A program made the translations under genes and the position numbers. Positions 21,540 through 32,281 of a DNA stretch of 64,000 bases are shown here, piece by piece. The notes under the pieces were generated by a model. The model saw only the letters and a program-made list of their open reading frames with translations. It was not told where the DNA came from and ran no database searches. How positions within the stretch are numbered: position 1 is the first letter of the stretch; every line of letters begins with the position of its first letter. The stretch lies in NCBI GenBank assembly GCA_022559845.1, contig CM040128.1, forward strand, positions 176,072,413-176,136,412. Reading direction: 5' to 3'. Origin of the DNA: Amorphophallus konjac (Eukaryota; Streptophyta; Magnoliopsida; Alismatales; Araceae).

Positions 21540-23530
21540 TTGGGCAGCTGTTGGCGTTTAAACCATTGCATGAGAGGTTCCCGCCAGTCGGACGAGCTGA
21601 CCACTTCTGCGGTTGCTATTTCAGACTCTTCCCCATCTGGTTCTTCTTCCATCATGCTAGGGACCTGCTGTCGGTTGATCACCCGTATGTTGAGCGATTC
21701 ATCAAGTGGGATTTCCAGTGAGCTTGCTAGATTTGCTAATGCATCGGCATGTGAATTTTAGCCTCGGTCGACATGGTTTATTTCAATAAAGTAGAATTTC
21801 TCCATGAGCTACTTCGCCTTAGCATGGTAAGGGAGTAATTTAGATTTCGGACTTCATATTGTCCCTGAATCTGTTTGACAATCAGCATTGAATCCCCAAA
21901 TACTTGCAGAATGCGGATATCCAACTGGAGAGCTACCTGGAGACCGATAATTAGGGCTTTATATTCTGCTTCATTATTTGTGCAGGCCTTGTTGATTGAG
22001 CAAGAGGTGTGCAGCACCTCTCCTTCGGGGGATTTACGGATGACACCCGCCCCTGCTTTTATTCTTGTTCGCCCTTGCGGGGATGTTTCTATTTTTGAAG
22101 CACCGTCAAAGTGTAGCTGCTAGGTGGCTTGTTGAACCTGGCCCACTTCTAAAGTCTAATCTTTGGGGAGCTCCGTGATCAAAGGAGAATCTTCAGGCAC
22201 GGGGTGCGCCGCAAAGAAATCAGCAATGGCCTGGCCTTTGATGGCCTTTTGCGGCACATAGGTGATGTCGAATTCCATGAGAATGACAGCCCATTTGCCC
22301 AGTCGCCCTTTCAAGACTGGCTGAGAGAGTATATGTTTGACGGGGTTGGCCCTGGATATTAGCTTGACTTCATGCGACAGCATGTAGTGCCTCATCTTCT
22401 TGGCTGCGAACACCAGAGCGAGGCAGACCTTTTCAATAGGTGTATATTTTGCTTCAACCCCGACCAATCTTCGGCTGAGGTAGTAGAGGGGTTGTTCTTT
22501 TTTTTCTTCATTGCTTTGGGCCAGCATTGCCCCCAGAGAGTATTTAGTGGCGGCTATGTACAGGATCAACAGCCGCCCTTTGACTGGTGCCCCTAGGACT
22601 GGTGGGGTGTTCAGGTATTCTTTCAATAGACTGAAAGCCTTTTGACATTCTTCGCCCCAGTGGAATGGAGTATCCTTCGTCATTAATTTATGGAATGGAT
22701 GGCACTGCCTAGACAAGTTGGATATGAACCTACGGATGTAGGCTAGCCGGCCTTGCAATGACCATAATTCTGTCAGGCTCCTAGGAGGAGGCAACTCCTA
22801 GATAGCTTTAATTTTTGCAGGGTCTATCTCAATCCCTCGGTATCTGACGACGAAGCCCAGAAATTTTCCGCTGGAGACGCCAAATGCATACTTCATCAGA
22901 TTCATTTTCATTTCATGCAGCTGCAGCCTTTCAAATATAATTATGAGGTCAACCAGGTGGTCCTTCCTCTTCTTTGTCTTGACGACCAAGTCGTCGATAT
23001 AGCATTCGACTTTGCTGTAGAGCAACTTGTCGAATATTTTTTTCATCGCCCTTTGGTAGGTGGCGCCAGCATTCTTAAGGCCGAAGGGCATCCGTTTGTA
23101 GTGGAAAATCCCTTTGGGCGACCGAAAAGCTGTGTGGATTCGGTCATGCTCCGCTATCTAGATTTGATTGTAGCCGGACGATCCGTCCATGAACGATAAG
23201 GCCTCATGGCCAGTAGTGGCATCGATCATTACTTCGATGATTGGCACCAGAAAATCATCCTTTGGACAAGCTTTATTCAGATCCTAGAAATCCACACAGA
23301 TCCAGATCTGGCAGTTTTTCTTCTTGACAGGCACAATGTTGGCCAGCCACGTAGTATATTTGTTCTCCGCCATGAAGTCAACATCTATCAGCTTGTCAAC
23401 CTCCTTACAGACTTGACCTATCAATTCAGGCCTCATTCGCTGGGGTGATTGCTTCACCGGCTCGGCTTTAGGGTCAATGGCCAGGATATGCTGGGCAACT
23501 GCAGGGCTAAGGCCTAGCATTTCTTTATAG
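21540..23530 (-). pseudogene. pol: Element B reverse transcriptase and two RNase H domains
   Basis: RT starts near 23520 (TTWLANIVPVKKKNCQIWIC, then a stop, then DLNKACPKDDF) and carries the catalytic YIDDLVVKTKK at about 22990. The linked RNase H is at 22156-22794 (LILYIAATKYSLGAMLAQ). The archaeal-type second RNase H is at about 21740-22110 (LHFDGASK, CTNNEAEYKALIIGL, FGDSMLIVKQ). Stops lie at about 23283, 23160, 22798 and 22153, and the last domain loses its frame near 21840. The order RT, RNase H, aRNase H, integrase identifies the Tat lineage. Confidence 0.88.
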
Positions 23531-23559
23531 CTCCAAGCAAAGTAATCTCAGAATTCCTG

Positions 23560-25793
23560 GAGCAGCTTCATGTATTGCCCCCTTTCTTCGGGTAGCAGGA
23601 GGGCACTGAGGAAGGTAGGCCTGGGATCATCCTTCGTGCTGATGTTTATTTTGACCAATTCATCAACAGTGGCTTGGCCGCCATCTTCTATTTCCGGAGG
23701 AGCCGGCTGTAGGTCTACAAAGCCTTCATCATCTTCTTCAGCTTCAAGGGCCTCGTAGATGTATTCTTGTCTTATTTCGCCTAACGGAGGGACTTCAGAT
23801 TTGCCTTGCTCTTAGCCAGTTGGCTGTTGATCGGGTTGGATGCTCAGCTCTGGTGTCGGCAGTGTATGCTCTGTGCAGCTTGGACGCCGGCTTATGGGTG
23901 GAGCGCCCTCAAGGGCGAGATGACTTTCTTAAACTTTTGACTCTTGTGAGTTGTTGCTGGGAATTGTAGTTGCTTGTGTTGAGAGGGACTCCCAGCATCT
24001 GCACGGAGCAACAACTCCATGATCATTATGCGCTCGTGGCCGCGGCGGGCCCGAGCCCTTCAATTCAACCGATGGTTTGGCTATTTCATAGTCTCCGATG
24101 TATTCATCATAAATTGCCCCCGGGGGGTCTTCACTTGTTACAGTGCAGATGGAAATCATGTCAATTTCTTGGCAGTCTTCAATAGAGAAACCTAGCCCCG
24201 GGTGTTGAGTAACTTGTAGCAATCTTCTGTCCATGTTTGGTGGCTCCCATAATTCCTTGAACATCTTCTTTTGACTGGAGGGTTGACAAAAGGAGATTTG
24301 CTATTTTCTGGCTAGCTTGATCGCACGACTAGTGATGTAGGGGAGTCCCATAATTGGGACCAGTGGATCATGCATCTCTTCGGGGAATCTACAATCATCG
24401 TCCCCCTTTGCGGGCTGCTCCTTGGCCACATAAAACATGGTGGGTTGGCCATCAGGATTAGGGACCTCTAGGGTCTTTAATACTTCGACTGTTTGATAGT
24501 CTGCATCAACTATGGGTTTGGTGACCCCTGATGGGACCTTGACATCCCCAAGTACGTCTTCGAGTTTTAGTGCCCCTGGTTCCGAGTAAATGTTGAGTTG
24601 GAGTGTTCTGAGGTCTCCATCTTCCTCAGATATGAGTGACACCTCTAGGGGGGCCACGTAGTCGGGCGGCGGCAGGGGAAACCAGTCGCCGGATTCTATT
24701 TTCTTCTTCCCCTTATCCTGAGCTAGAGGGTTAGGCTTCTTCGGCTTCTCCAGATATAGAGATGCATATGACAAGTGGCACTCGAACACCTCGAAAGGGT
24801 GTAAGTCGGCGAACACTCTTTCTTCCTTCCCGTTTCGAGGGTACTTTATGCATTGGTGGAGGGTGGAGGCCACCACCTGATTTTTATGCAGCCATGGTCG
24901 GCCCAATAGCGCCTTGTATGATGTATCAGAGTTTATGACATGAAATTATACTTTGGTAGTGAAGTCGCCGAGTGAGAGTTCAAACTCCGCCACGCCCATG
25001 GGGACTTCAAATTTCTGGTTGAAGCCAGCAATTCTCATATCCCTGACCTCGATCAGGTGCACATCAAAGTAGTACTTCTGATAAACCCGATGGGGAGTAT
25101 GTTTACTACAGCCCCTGGGTCAATCAAGATTTTGCCCATTGGCTTGCCATTCAGCTATCCCCTCATGTAGAGCGGTCTGTTGTGGTTGATGGAGGGCAGA
25201 AGCATGTCACCCTCCGTGAATGTCATAGCCACCCCTGACTTTGCCTCGGTGAAACAACTCTCAAAGTATGCCGGGGTTTGTAGGGCCGTGATAACGGCTT
25301 GTCTTGTTCCTTCGTCGAGGGAGAGTATATCCTAGATAGAAAAGTTTGCTGGGATTCTCTTCAGCTGCTTCACTATTCTACTGGTGGTTCTGACATTGGT
25401 CAGCCTCAGTTCTTCAGATCTTTTATAGTTGCCCCCAAAGTGCTCTTGATGAGCTGGCTCGAGAGGCGGTTCATCTTTTTCTTCAGGTAGCACCTGAACT
25501 TGTTGCGCCGGTCCGGCCGACTCCTTCCCTTGCACAAATTTGGCGAAGCTTGGAATGCTCGCGTAATCTTTATTTGCTAGAGGAGAGGCTATTGAGGGTA
25601 AGGTAGGAGCACCCTTGACCCTCCATTGTTGCCGCGGGCATGGCCGCTTACCCTCTCGAGAGGATAGAAATTGGGCAAAGGAGGGGACCCCCCGGCTGCT
25701 TGCACACTCCGGGTAAAGCCCTGGTGGAGGAGGAGTTTTTGCACCTTTGACTCCAGGCTGGGGAACCTGGTATGGTTGTTCACCATGTAACAT
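23560..25793 (-). pseudogene. pol: Element B protease region and pre-RT linker
   Basis: A protease motif ILIDPGAVVNILP is readable at about 25085-25125, between stops. It is followed by MGRPWLHKNQVVASTLHQCI and VFADLHPFEVFECHL (24300-24906). The acidic linker runs to 23560 with several breaks (23929, 24301). It corresponds block by block to element A 48610-50760. Confidence 0.75.
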
Positions 25794-25799
25794 GATGTT

Positions 25800-27899
25800 G
25801 TGGTTAGCCTGAGGGAGATGCCCCCATTTTCATCTTGACCTAGTAGCATGCTGGGAGGTGGAAGTTTCAACTTGATTTGCCTCCGCTGGCGCGAGGCATA
25901 TCTCTTCATCCTCTTCTTCAGAGATTCAGACTGTTTCAAATAGGGCCGCAAGGGTGTTGCAAGATACGGCAAGGCCTTTTCTTTTATTCTTGGATTTCTT
26001 CTTATTTTTCTTCACAGTCGACGGCTACTCCTTTGGAGGTTTATCCCATATGCCGGGTTCTTCAGCTTCAGCTTCAACTTCAGGTTTGGCCTTTTCGGCT
26101 AATTCTAGGCACTCAAAATGTTCCCAAGGGACATACTCCTTCAACTGGACGGGCTGAATTTCAGGCTATTCATATTCATCTAGCCCAGTAATGATTTCTT
26201 GAAGCCGTTCCACTGCCAGATTGGCCTCTTTATGCACCCGCATAGGGATGTGTTTCTTCTTATTTTTGGTGAATCTTCAGATGACCAGCTGAGTTGTCTG
26301 ATGCCAGACGGGGGTCACGGCCGGGGGTTCCAGCTGAGGTGTGACGCCTCGTATATGAATTTTTGGGCCACGATGAAGCGCTGCCCTTCTTCTTATTTTA
26401 GACGGCGCGGTGTGCCAATTTCCTTCATCTTCTGCTGGCGCTAGGATATAGGCCTCATAGGTATGTTGGGTGCAGGCTTCTGCCACTTCTTCGGGTAGTT
26501 GCTGATATAGAGATATCATATTGATTGTTACCCCCAGAGTGGGCATTTCATGAAGGCGCGGAGGATCGACTTTGTGCTCCCCCATTTGTAATTCTCCCTT
26601 CTTGATCAAAGACTCAATAGTGTCTTTAAAGATATACCAATTCTCGATGGGATGCCCGATCATTTGATGATACGGGCAGAAACAAGGATTGTCTTTTCTT
26701 CTGAGATCACCCAGCCTCTTTGGCTCTGGGAGGGTGATCTTGTCAAATTTCATAGCCCATTCGAACAAGAGTCAAGTCTTATCTCAAGGGAATGAATATA
26801 GCTTCTTCATCTTATCCCGTAAGGAAGGACCTTCTCGCCGATCGGCGGGCTTGGATGGGGGAGACTCAGCTACCCGTTTATCCTTTTCCTTCTATTGTTC
26901 AAAGGTCTTGAAGTTGACCGCGTGCACTTCTTGAGAGGCCGGTCGTTTGTCACCCGACCTGGCCTTCTGGCTTGAAGTGGCGGGAGTGGCGGAGTACTTT
27001 GAGAGGAATGCCTCGACTTCTGCAACAACATTATTCAGTCGGTCAAATGACTTAATTTCAATGCCTATCATTCTTTCCAGGACCTCTCTTTTCAAGTTTT
27101 ACTTGCATATTTGGACGACATCCTCTTGATGCGGCTAGCGTCTGCACCTCATGCTAAGGTTCCTCCATCTTTTGATGTATTCCAGGGCAGACTCGTCGTT
27201 CCTTTGCCTGGTTTCATATAATTCGGCCACTGTCACCTCCCTTTCGACAATGTGGAACCTTTCTTTGAACTTTCTCTGCATATCGGGCCAATCAATGATA
27301 GACCCGGGTTGTAAGCTTGAGTACCACTCAAAGGCGAGCCCCGTTAATGTGGACCCGAAGAATTTTAGCAGGTATGACTCGTCAGCCGCCAAGTCACCCA
27401 TCACATTAGTGTTGTAGGCAATGTGCTCTCGCGGAGACCCTTGCCAGTTGAACTTCTCGAACTTTGGAGGCTTAGTGATGCCAGGGGGCAGCCTCTTGGC
27501 AGCATGATGAGATGGGTATGATACCCAATATACATCAAATGAGGTGGAGTCGCCATCGCTCCTTTCCGCCAGCTTCATTTCTATCATATGCTCGACCATG
27601 TGCTTATTCATCACCGCCGGGTCAACCGGGCTTGAGTAAAAATGAGCTTGTTGCATGTGCGGCGTTGTTAACACGACCGCGTGGGGCGTGGCAGGCCCTC
27701 CCTAGAATTGGAAGGTTGGAGGTTGCGGTGAATCCGTAATTTATTATTGCGGGGGAGGAATGCCCCCAGCATAGTCGGGGACTGGTTGCGAGGTAATCGC
27801 CTGCGGTGAAGCTTCAGATGCCTGGCCACTGCCCCCTGATGTCCCAGGGGGGACTTTGAGCTACCTGGGTGCGGAGGTATGAGTATCCCTCTCGCTCAG
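25800..27899 (-). pseudogene. gag: Element B Gag
   Basis: Begins right after the in-frame TAG at 27900-27902 and contains several more stops. The Gag core is clear at 27135-27674 (EKFNWQGSPREHIAYNTNVM, LTGLAFEWYSSLQPG, KFKERFHIVEREVTVAELYE). The knuckle-like region at about 26650-26690 reads CFCPYHQMIGHPIENWYIFK: the last Cys present in element A (CPFHRALGHAIEDC) is Trp here. Frame breaks at 26892, 26768 and 25972 mark decay. Confidence 0.8.
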
Positions 27900-28083
27900 C
27901 TACTTTTTGAATACTTCAATTTCTTGTTGATATCTTTGCAGTAACATCAGTAAGGCCGGATCGTTGACAGAAGGGCTGGGGAGGCTTCCCCGCACCTCAG
28001 ACGGCGTCTCTTCGGACGAGGTGGATGGCACCCCACTATCATCTTCAGTTGTCATTACATTGGTAGTTAAGGCAGTCATAGTC
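27900..28083 (-). pseudogene. 3' part of element B's 5' reading frame, cut by chromovirus C
   Basis: Encodes TALTTNVMTTEDDSGVPSTS and ends LLMLLQRYQQEIEVFKK before TAG at 27900-27902. Element A has the matching end MIQMMFRRYQQEISALRR and TAG at 53044-53046. The upstream part continues at 59805 across the C insertion. The product is unrecognised. Confidence 0.75.
28079..28083. other. Target-site duplication of C, left copy TAGTC
   Basis: TAGTC precedes TGATGTGACACACC at 28084 and recurs at 59800-59804 right after GGTGTGTCACATCA. Confidence 0.8.
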
Positions 28084-30462
28084 TGATGTGACACACCCTC
28101 AGACCTAGCCAAGCAAGCACAATTTACAAACGGAATGGACCGATATTGGCGGTCACTCACCCGACGCTCACCCAAACCTGGGGTAACTTGGTGATGCCAA
28201 GTGGAGGATGTGATGGCTGGGCCCTTGCTGGTAGAGGGCCAGCAAGTCCAAGGTTGGTTCCCCAAGGATATGGCTGCCCAATTCAAGGGAGCCGACGTGG
28301 TGCCAAGGGCATGGGCTACACTCTTCACCTCACGGTGATATCTTGAAGCAATGGAGCTTAAGGATCAGGCTCTCACTCTCACGGCCAGCGGAGTTTATGA
28401 CTAATATTGGAAAGAACAAGCACTAAGTAGAGCTAAGGGTGGAGCACTTACTCGACTGGTTTGAAGAAACCGGTCCCGCTCGGAGACGTGGGCGAGCGGG
28501 GAAGCGTGGGAACCCCACACGCCGCGCCGGAGAAGCTTGACCTGCTTAAGTCATTACAACACTACACCCCATGCAAGGGGGGAACCTTGGGGACAGGAAA
28601 TTAATGGTTACAATCAAACACTACCTCCCACAGGGAGGGGCTGTAAGCCGGCCAGGCGGGGAGGGGGAAAAGAAACCAAATGGGAGCCGAAGGGTGGATG
28701 AAGCCGGGTCTGCTCGCTCTTAGTGAATCAGGACAGACTCTCGAAGATGTTGACGCTGTGACCGCTCCCGAATTTTGTTTGGGACGAGACCAGCTGGAAA
28801 ATCTTTGTAGGTGACCCGGGAAGTCGTCCAAATTTTTCCGATTTATCAGGTTGCCGGTGCTGGTCGGAACAGAGGCACGAACAGGGGAGCAGGGTTCTGG
28901 CTCTGTCTGCTTCTGGACCACAACAGCAGGAAGACGAAGTCACTCCTGGCTCTCCCGAGCTATGAATCGGGCTTTGCTAGAGTCGACGGCTTCGTTGTCG
29001 GGTCCTCTTCGAGTAGAGACCCACGGGGATGCCAGACGATATTGGGGTAGACCTGAGCATCCCAAACAGTGCTCAGGTGTCAGACCAGTCCAGGAGTGGA
29101 CAGACCAGCACACCTGAGGGAGAAAAATGAGAAAAGGCTGCTCCGGAGGTTGATCGAGGAGCCACTTCTTGGAGATGGAAAGCGACTTGTTGAGGAAGGT
29201 CTCGGACAAGCCCCGCCTCCAGATCTTCAAGCTACTGATCGTGGGAGTCTCTACTAGCAGCTTCTGATCCGCAGTCTGGAGGTGGACGCGCAGTCTGGGC
29301 AGAATGACTCCCCCGGGCAGCAGAAAACTCCGAAGGGGATGAGACCAATGCCGTTGCGAAGAAGACCGGTGGACGCTTCCAGCGGTACCTCTTGTACCTT
29401 AAGGGACGCCGGGATGAGTTCGGGGTTGCCGCTGCAATCTTCTGGTTCTCTGCAGGTCCTCAGCTAGAGTAGGTCCGTCGATGTAGCTCCCGAATGACCA
29501 CGAAATGAGAAAAAGAAGTGGTTGAATGGTGAAGGGGATATGATGAGTGGTGGGAGGGGAATGTGGGAAGAGGTATGGAGGGTGGGGAGGGTGTGTGGAG
29601 GAGCTGGAGAAGGGGGAGGACGCAGGGTCTTGCTAGCTTCAGTCAAGGTTGAAGGTGAGTGAAGGTGGTGGGTGATCTTGGTAGTATGGAGTGGAGGGAA
29701 GGAAAGGGGCGACCTGTTCTAATGGAGAGGGCTGGGGGGGCGACCTAAGGCTGGGGAATGGAGGGAATTTCAAATTCAAACTGGTCTTGGGGGCTGGGAG
29801 ATTGTGTGGGGAAGGGAAGAGATTGTGTTGGGGAGTGGGAGATTGTGTTGGAATGGCCAAAGATCTCCTAGGGAGGGGCAAGATTTGGTGGGGATTTGGT
29901 GGAGGGGTCTTCAATGCACCTAGGGAAGGGGATGGGGGGTGAGGTGGCAGGTGAGGTGGAGGAGAGAGAGGGGGGTCGCATCCCCCTTTGTGGTGAGAGC
30001 GGGAGAGAGAGAGAGAGAGAAGGTTGGGTGGGGATTCTCTCCCCTAGGGCTTCTCACCCACTATTTGATTCACTCCACTAGAACTATGGAATTTGAACTC
30101 TAAAATGATAATTCTTCATTCATTCATTAATTTGAAATGGGGGGGAATGGGGTCCTATATATAGGCAACTCACATTTTACAAAAAGTCCCTGACTCATGC
30201 AACAATGACAAATAAGCAAGGGTAGGGGGGCGCCCCTGGGCCAAGCCCACAGAATTGGGCCCAATAGCTAATCTAATGACACTTAAACTTAGGGAAATAA
30301 CAAAAGTCCTAGGGACATGACTCAAATAAAATTAAAAATACATCAAATGACTCAAATAGAAAGCACAAAATGGATAAAGGGGCCTACATAGAGTGAAGCC
30401 CGAGCTCAAATGACACCGAGGTGTGAAGATGACCCAAGCCAGAGGGAGTCGTGGGTGATGCC
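28084..30462 (-). mobile_element. Left LTR of chromovirus C, inverted
   Basis: This 2379-bp arm is the reverse complement of the right LTR (31715-32281 plus 57986-59799). A 310-bp sample differs at about 14 positions. Its outer end is the U5 end (TGATGTGACACACC on plus). Its inner end is the U3 start lacking seven terminal bases (TGATGGA), joined directly to gag sequence at 30463. A TATA box on the minus strand is at 30156-30165 (TATATATAGG). No PBS is present next to it. A (GA)n run occurs near 30005. Confidence 0.85.
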
Positions 30463-30704
30463 GGGTCGTCCCATGGACGCCTTTCATGATTTTGATGGTG
30501 GCGAGGCCTCGCATAGTCATGGTAGGGGTCAACATTCAAGTCCTCCCTATTAATTTCAGCATGTGGAGGGTGGGCTCTTGGTCCATTGTTTCTTGGGTGG
30601 AACTCATCCCTATGAGGTTCAACATGTGGAGGGTGGGCTCTTGGTTCATTGTTCCTTGGGTGGAACTCATCCCTATGAAGTTCAACATGTGGATGGTGGG
30701 CTCT
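30463..30704 (-). pseudogene. gag: Chromovirus C Gag fragment with 21-residue repeats
   Basis: On the minus strand a frame reads HRDEFHPRNNEPRAHP, then nearly the same again, then NREDLNVDPYHDYARPR and HHQNHERRPWDDP, a His/Arg/Asp/Pro-rich composition typical of the N-terminal part of chromovirus Gag. The underlying DNA is a 63-bp tandem repeat with starts at 30555, 30618 and 30681 on plus. The fragment runs straight into the truncated U3 end of the left LTR. The opposite strand can also be read through here, but the minus frame looks more like protein. Confidence 0.6.
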
Positions 30705-31714
30705 TTGTTATCCACTATCCAAGTGGAAGTGACCGGATTTGAGAGGCTCAAGGATGAGTACCCAGGCTGCCCCGACTTTGGGCACATCTATACCACCTTG
30801 ACCACCCATTCTAGCATAGAACATGATGGTTTTATCTTGGAAGATGGGTTCCTCTTCAAGGGGCCAAGGCTTTGCATACCATGGACCTCACTCCGTGATT
30901 TCTTGGTTTGTGAATTACATGCAGGAGGACTAGCTGGCCATTTTGGGGTTCACAAAACCATTGCTCTAGTGGAGGGTCAGTTTTATTGGCCAAGTCTTAA
31001 GAGAGACGTAGGCAAGATAGTGGGTCAATGCCGCACATGTGCTTCAGCCAAACATGTGAAGCAAAACACCGGCCTTTATACCCCTCTCCCCATCCCCGAC
31101 CGTCCATGGCAAGACTTAAGCATGGATTTTGTGCTAGGCCTACCCATGACTCAAAGAAAGCATGACTCAATCTATGTGGTCGTTGACAGATTTTCTAAGA
31201 TGGCCCACTTCATCCCATGCTCCAAAACTTCTGATGCCTCCCATGTGGCCTGATTGTTCTTTGACGAGGTTGTTCGTCTCCATGGCCTACCCAAGACCAT
31301 AGTCTCTGATAGGGATGTCAAGTTCACCAGCTATTTCTGAAAAACTCTTTGGCACTTGATGGGTACCACATTCAATGTAGCCGACCTAGTACCATATAAG
31401 GGGCCCAAGGTGGTACCCAGTGAGGATATTGAGCCTATTCCTCCCATTGAGAGAGCACCCACCCGTGAGGAGAGACCACCAGCCAAGAGAGCCCAGCGAG
31501 ATCACATTGAATGAATATTGGATGAACATGTCACTACCACCAGGAGTAAGGTATACGAGCGCTATCTCGTCAGGTGGAAGGATCGGCCTCCTTCGGAGGA
31601 TTAGTGGGTGAGTCGGGAAGACCTCCAGCATTTGGATCCTGACCTTCTGGAGCAGTATCACAGCAGGATGGACCCCTACTCGACGGAGTCGAGCTCTTCG
31701 CAGCCCAGGGGATT
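30701..31714 (+). pseudogene. pol: Chromovirus C integrase and chromodomain, internally deleted
   Basis: Starts at the end of RNase H (SLLSTIQVEVTGFERLKDEY). The integrase zinc domain follows (LHAGGLAGHFGVHKT, then QCRTCASAKHVKQ) and the first catalytic Asp in MDFVLGLPM. After a TGA at about 31251 come HGLPKTIVSDRDVKFTSYF and a stop. Near 31370 the frame jumps from LWHLMGT to TFNVADLVPYKGP, so the rest of the integrase is deleted. The chromodomain is recognisable (SKVYERYLVRWKDRPPSED, stop, WVSREDLQHLDP). It ends at a polypurine-like CAGGGGATT before the LTR. Chromodomains are thought to direct insertion to chromatin. Confidence 0.85.
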
Positions 31715-32281
31715 TGATGGAGGCATCACCCACGACTCCCTCTGGCTCGGGTCATCTTCACACCCCGGTGTCATTTGAGCTCGGGCTTCACTCTATGTAG
31801 GCCCCTTTATCCATTTTGTGCTTTCTATTTGAGTCATTTGATGTATTTTCAATTTTAGTTGAGTCATGTCCCTAGGTCTTTTGTTATTTCCCTAAGTTTA
31901 AGTGTCATTAGATTAACTATTGGGCCCAGTTCTGTGGGCTTGGCCCAGGGGCGCCCCCCTACCCTTGCTTATTTGTCATTGTTGCATGAGTCAGGGACTT
32001 TTTGTAAAATGTGGGTTACCTATATATAGGACCTCATTCCCCCCCATTTCAAATTAATGAATGAATGAAGAATTGCCATTTGAGAGTTCAAATTCTATAG
32101 TTCTAGTGGAGTGAATCTAATAGTTGGTGAGAATCCCTAGGGGAGAGAATCCCCACCCAACCTTCTCTCTCTCTCTCTCTCCCGCTCTCACCACAAAGGG
32201 GGATGCGACCCCCCTCTCTCTCCTTCACCTCACCTGCCACCTCAGCCCCCATCCCCTTCCCTAGGTGCATTGAAGACCCCT
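31715..32281 (+). mobile_element. Right LTR of chromovirus C, first part
   Basis: Starts TGATGGAGGCATCACCC directly after the polypurine-like tract and is interrupted at 32281 by element A. The TATA box TATATATAGG is at 32021-32030. It continues at 57986. Confidence 0.88.
32277..32281. other. Target-site duplication of A, left copy CCCCT
   Basis: CCCCT ends at 32281 and recurs at 57981-57985. The inverted LTR arm at about 29905 reads uninterrupted through this point with a single copy. Confidence 0.92.

Noticed and set aside
29639..29914. Pro-rich 91-codon frame, repeated at 57908-58249
   Set aside because: It lies in the inverted LTR arms of C and appears twice only because the LTR does; no coding signal.
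30486..30700. Plus-strand N-terminal extension of the integrase frame with MWRVGS repeats
   Set aside because: The minus-strand translation of the same repeats reads as typical Gag, so the plus frame is a fortuitous read-through of an inverted segment.
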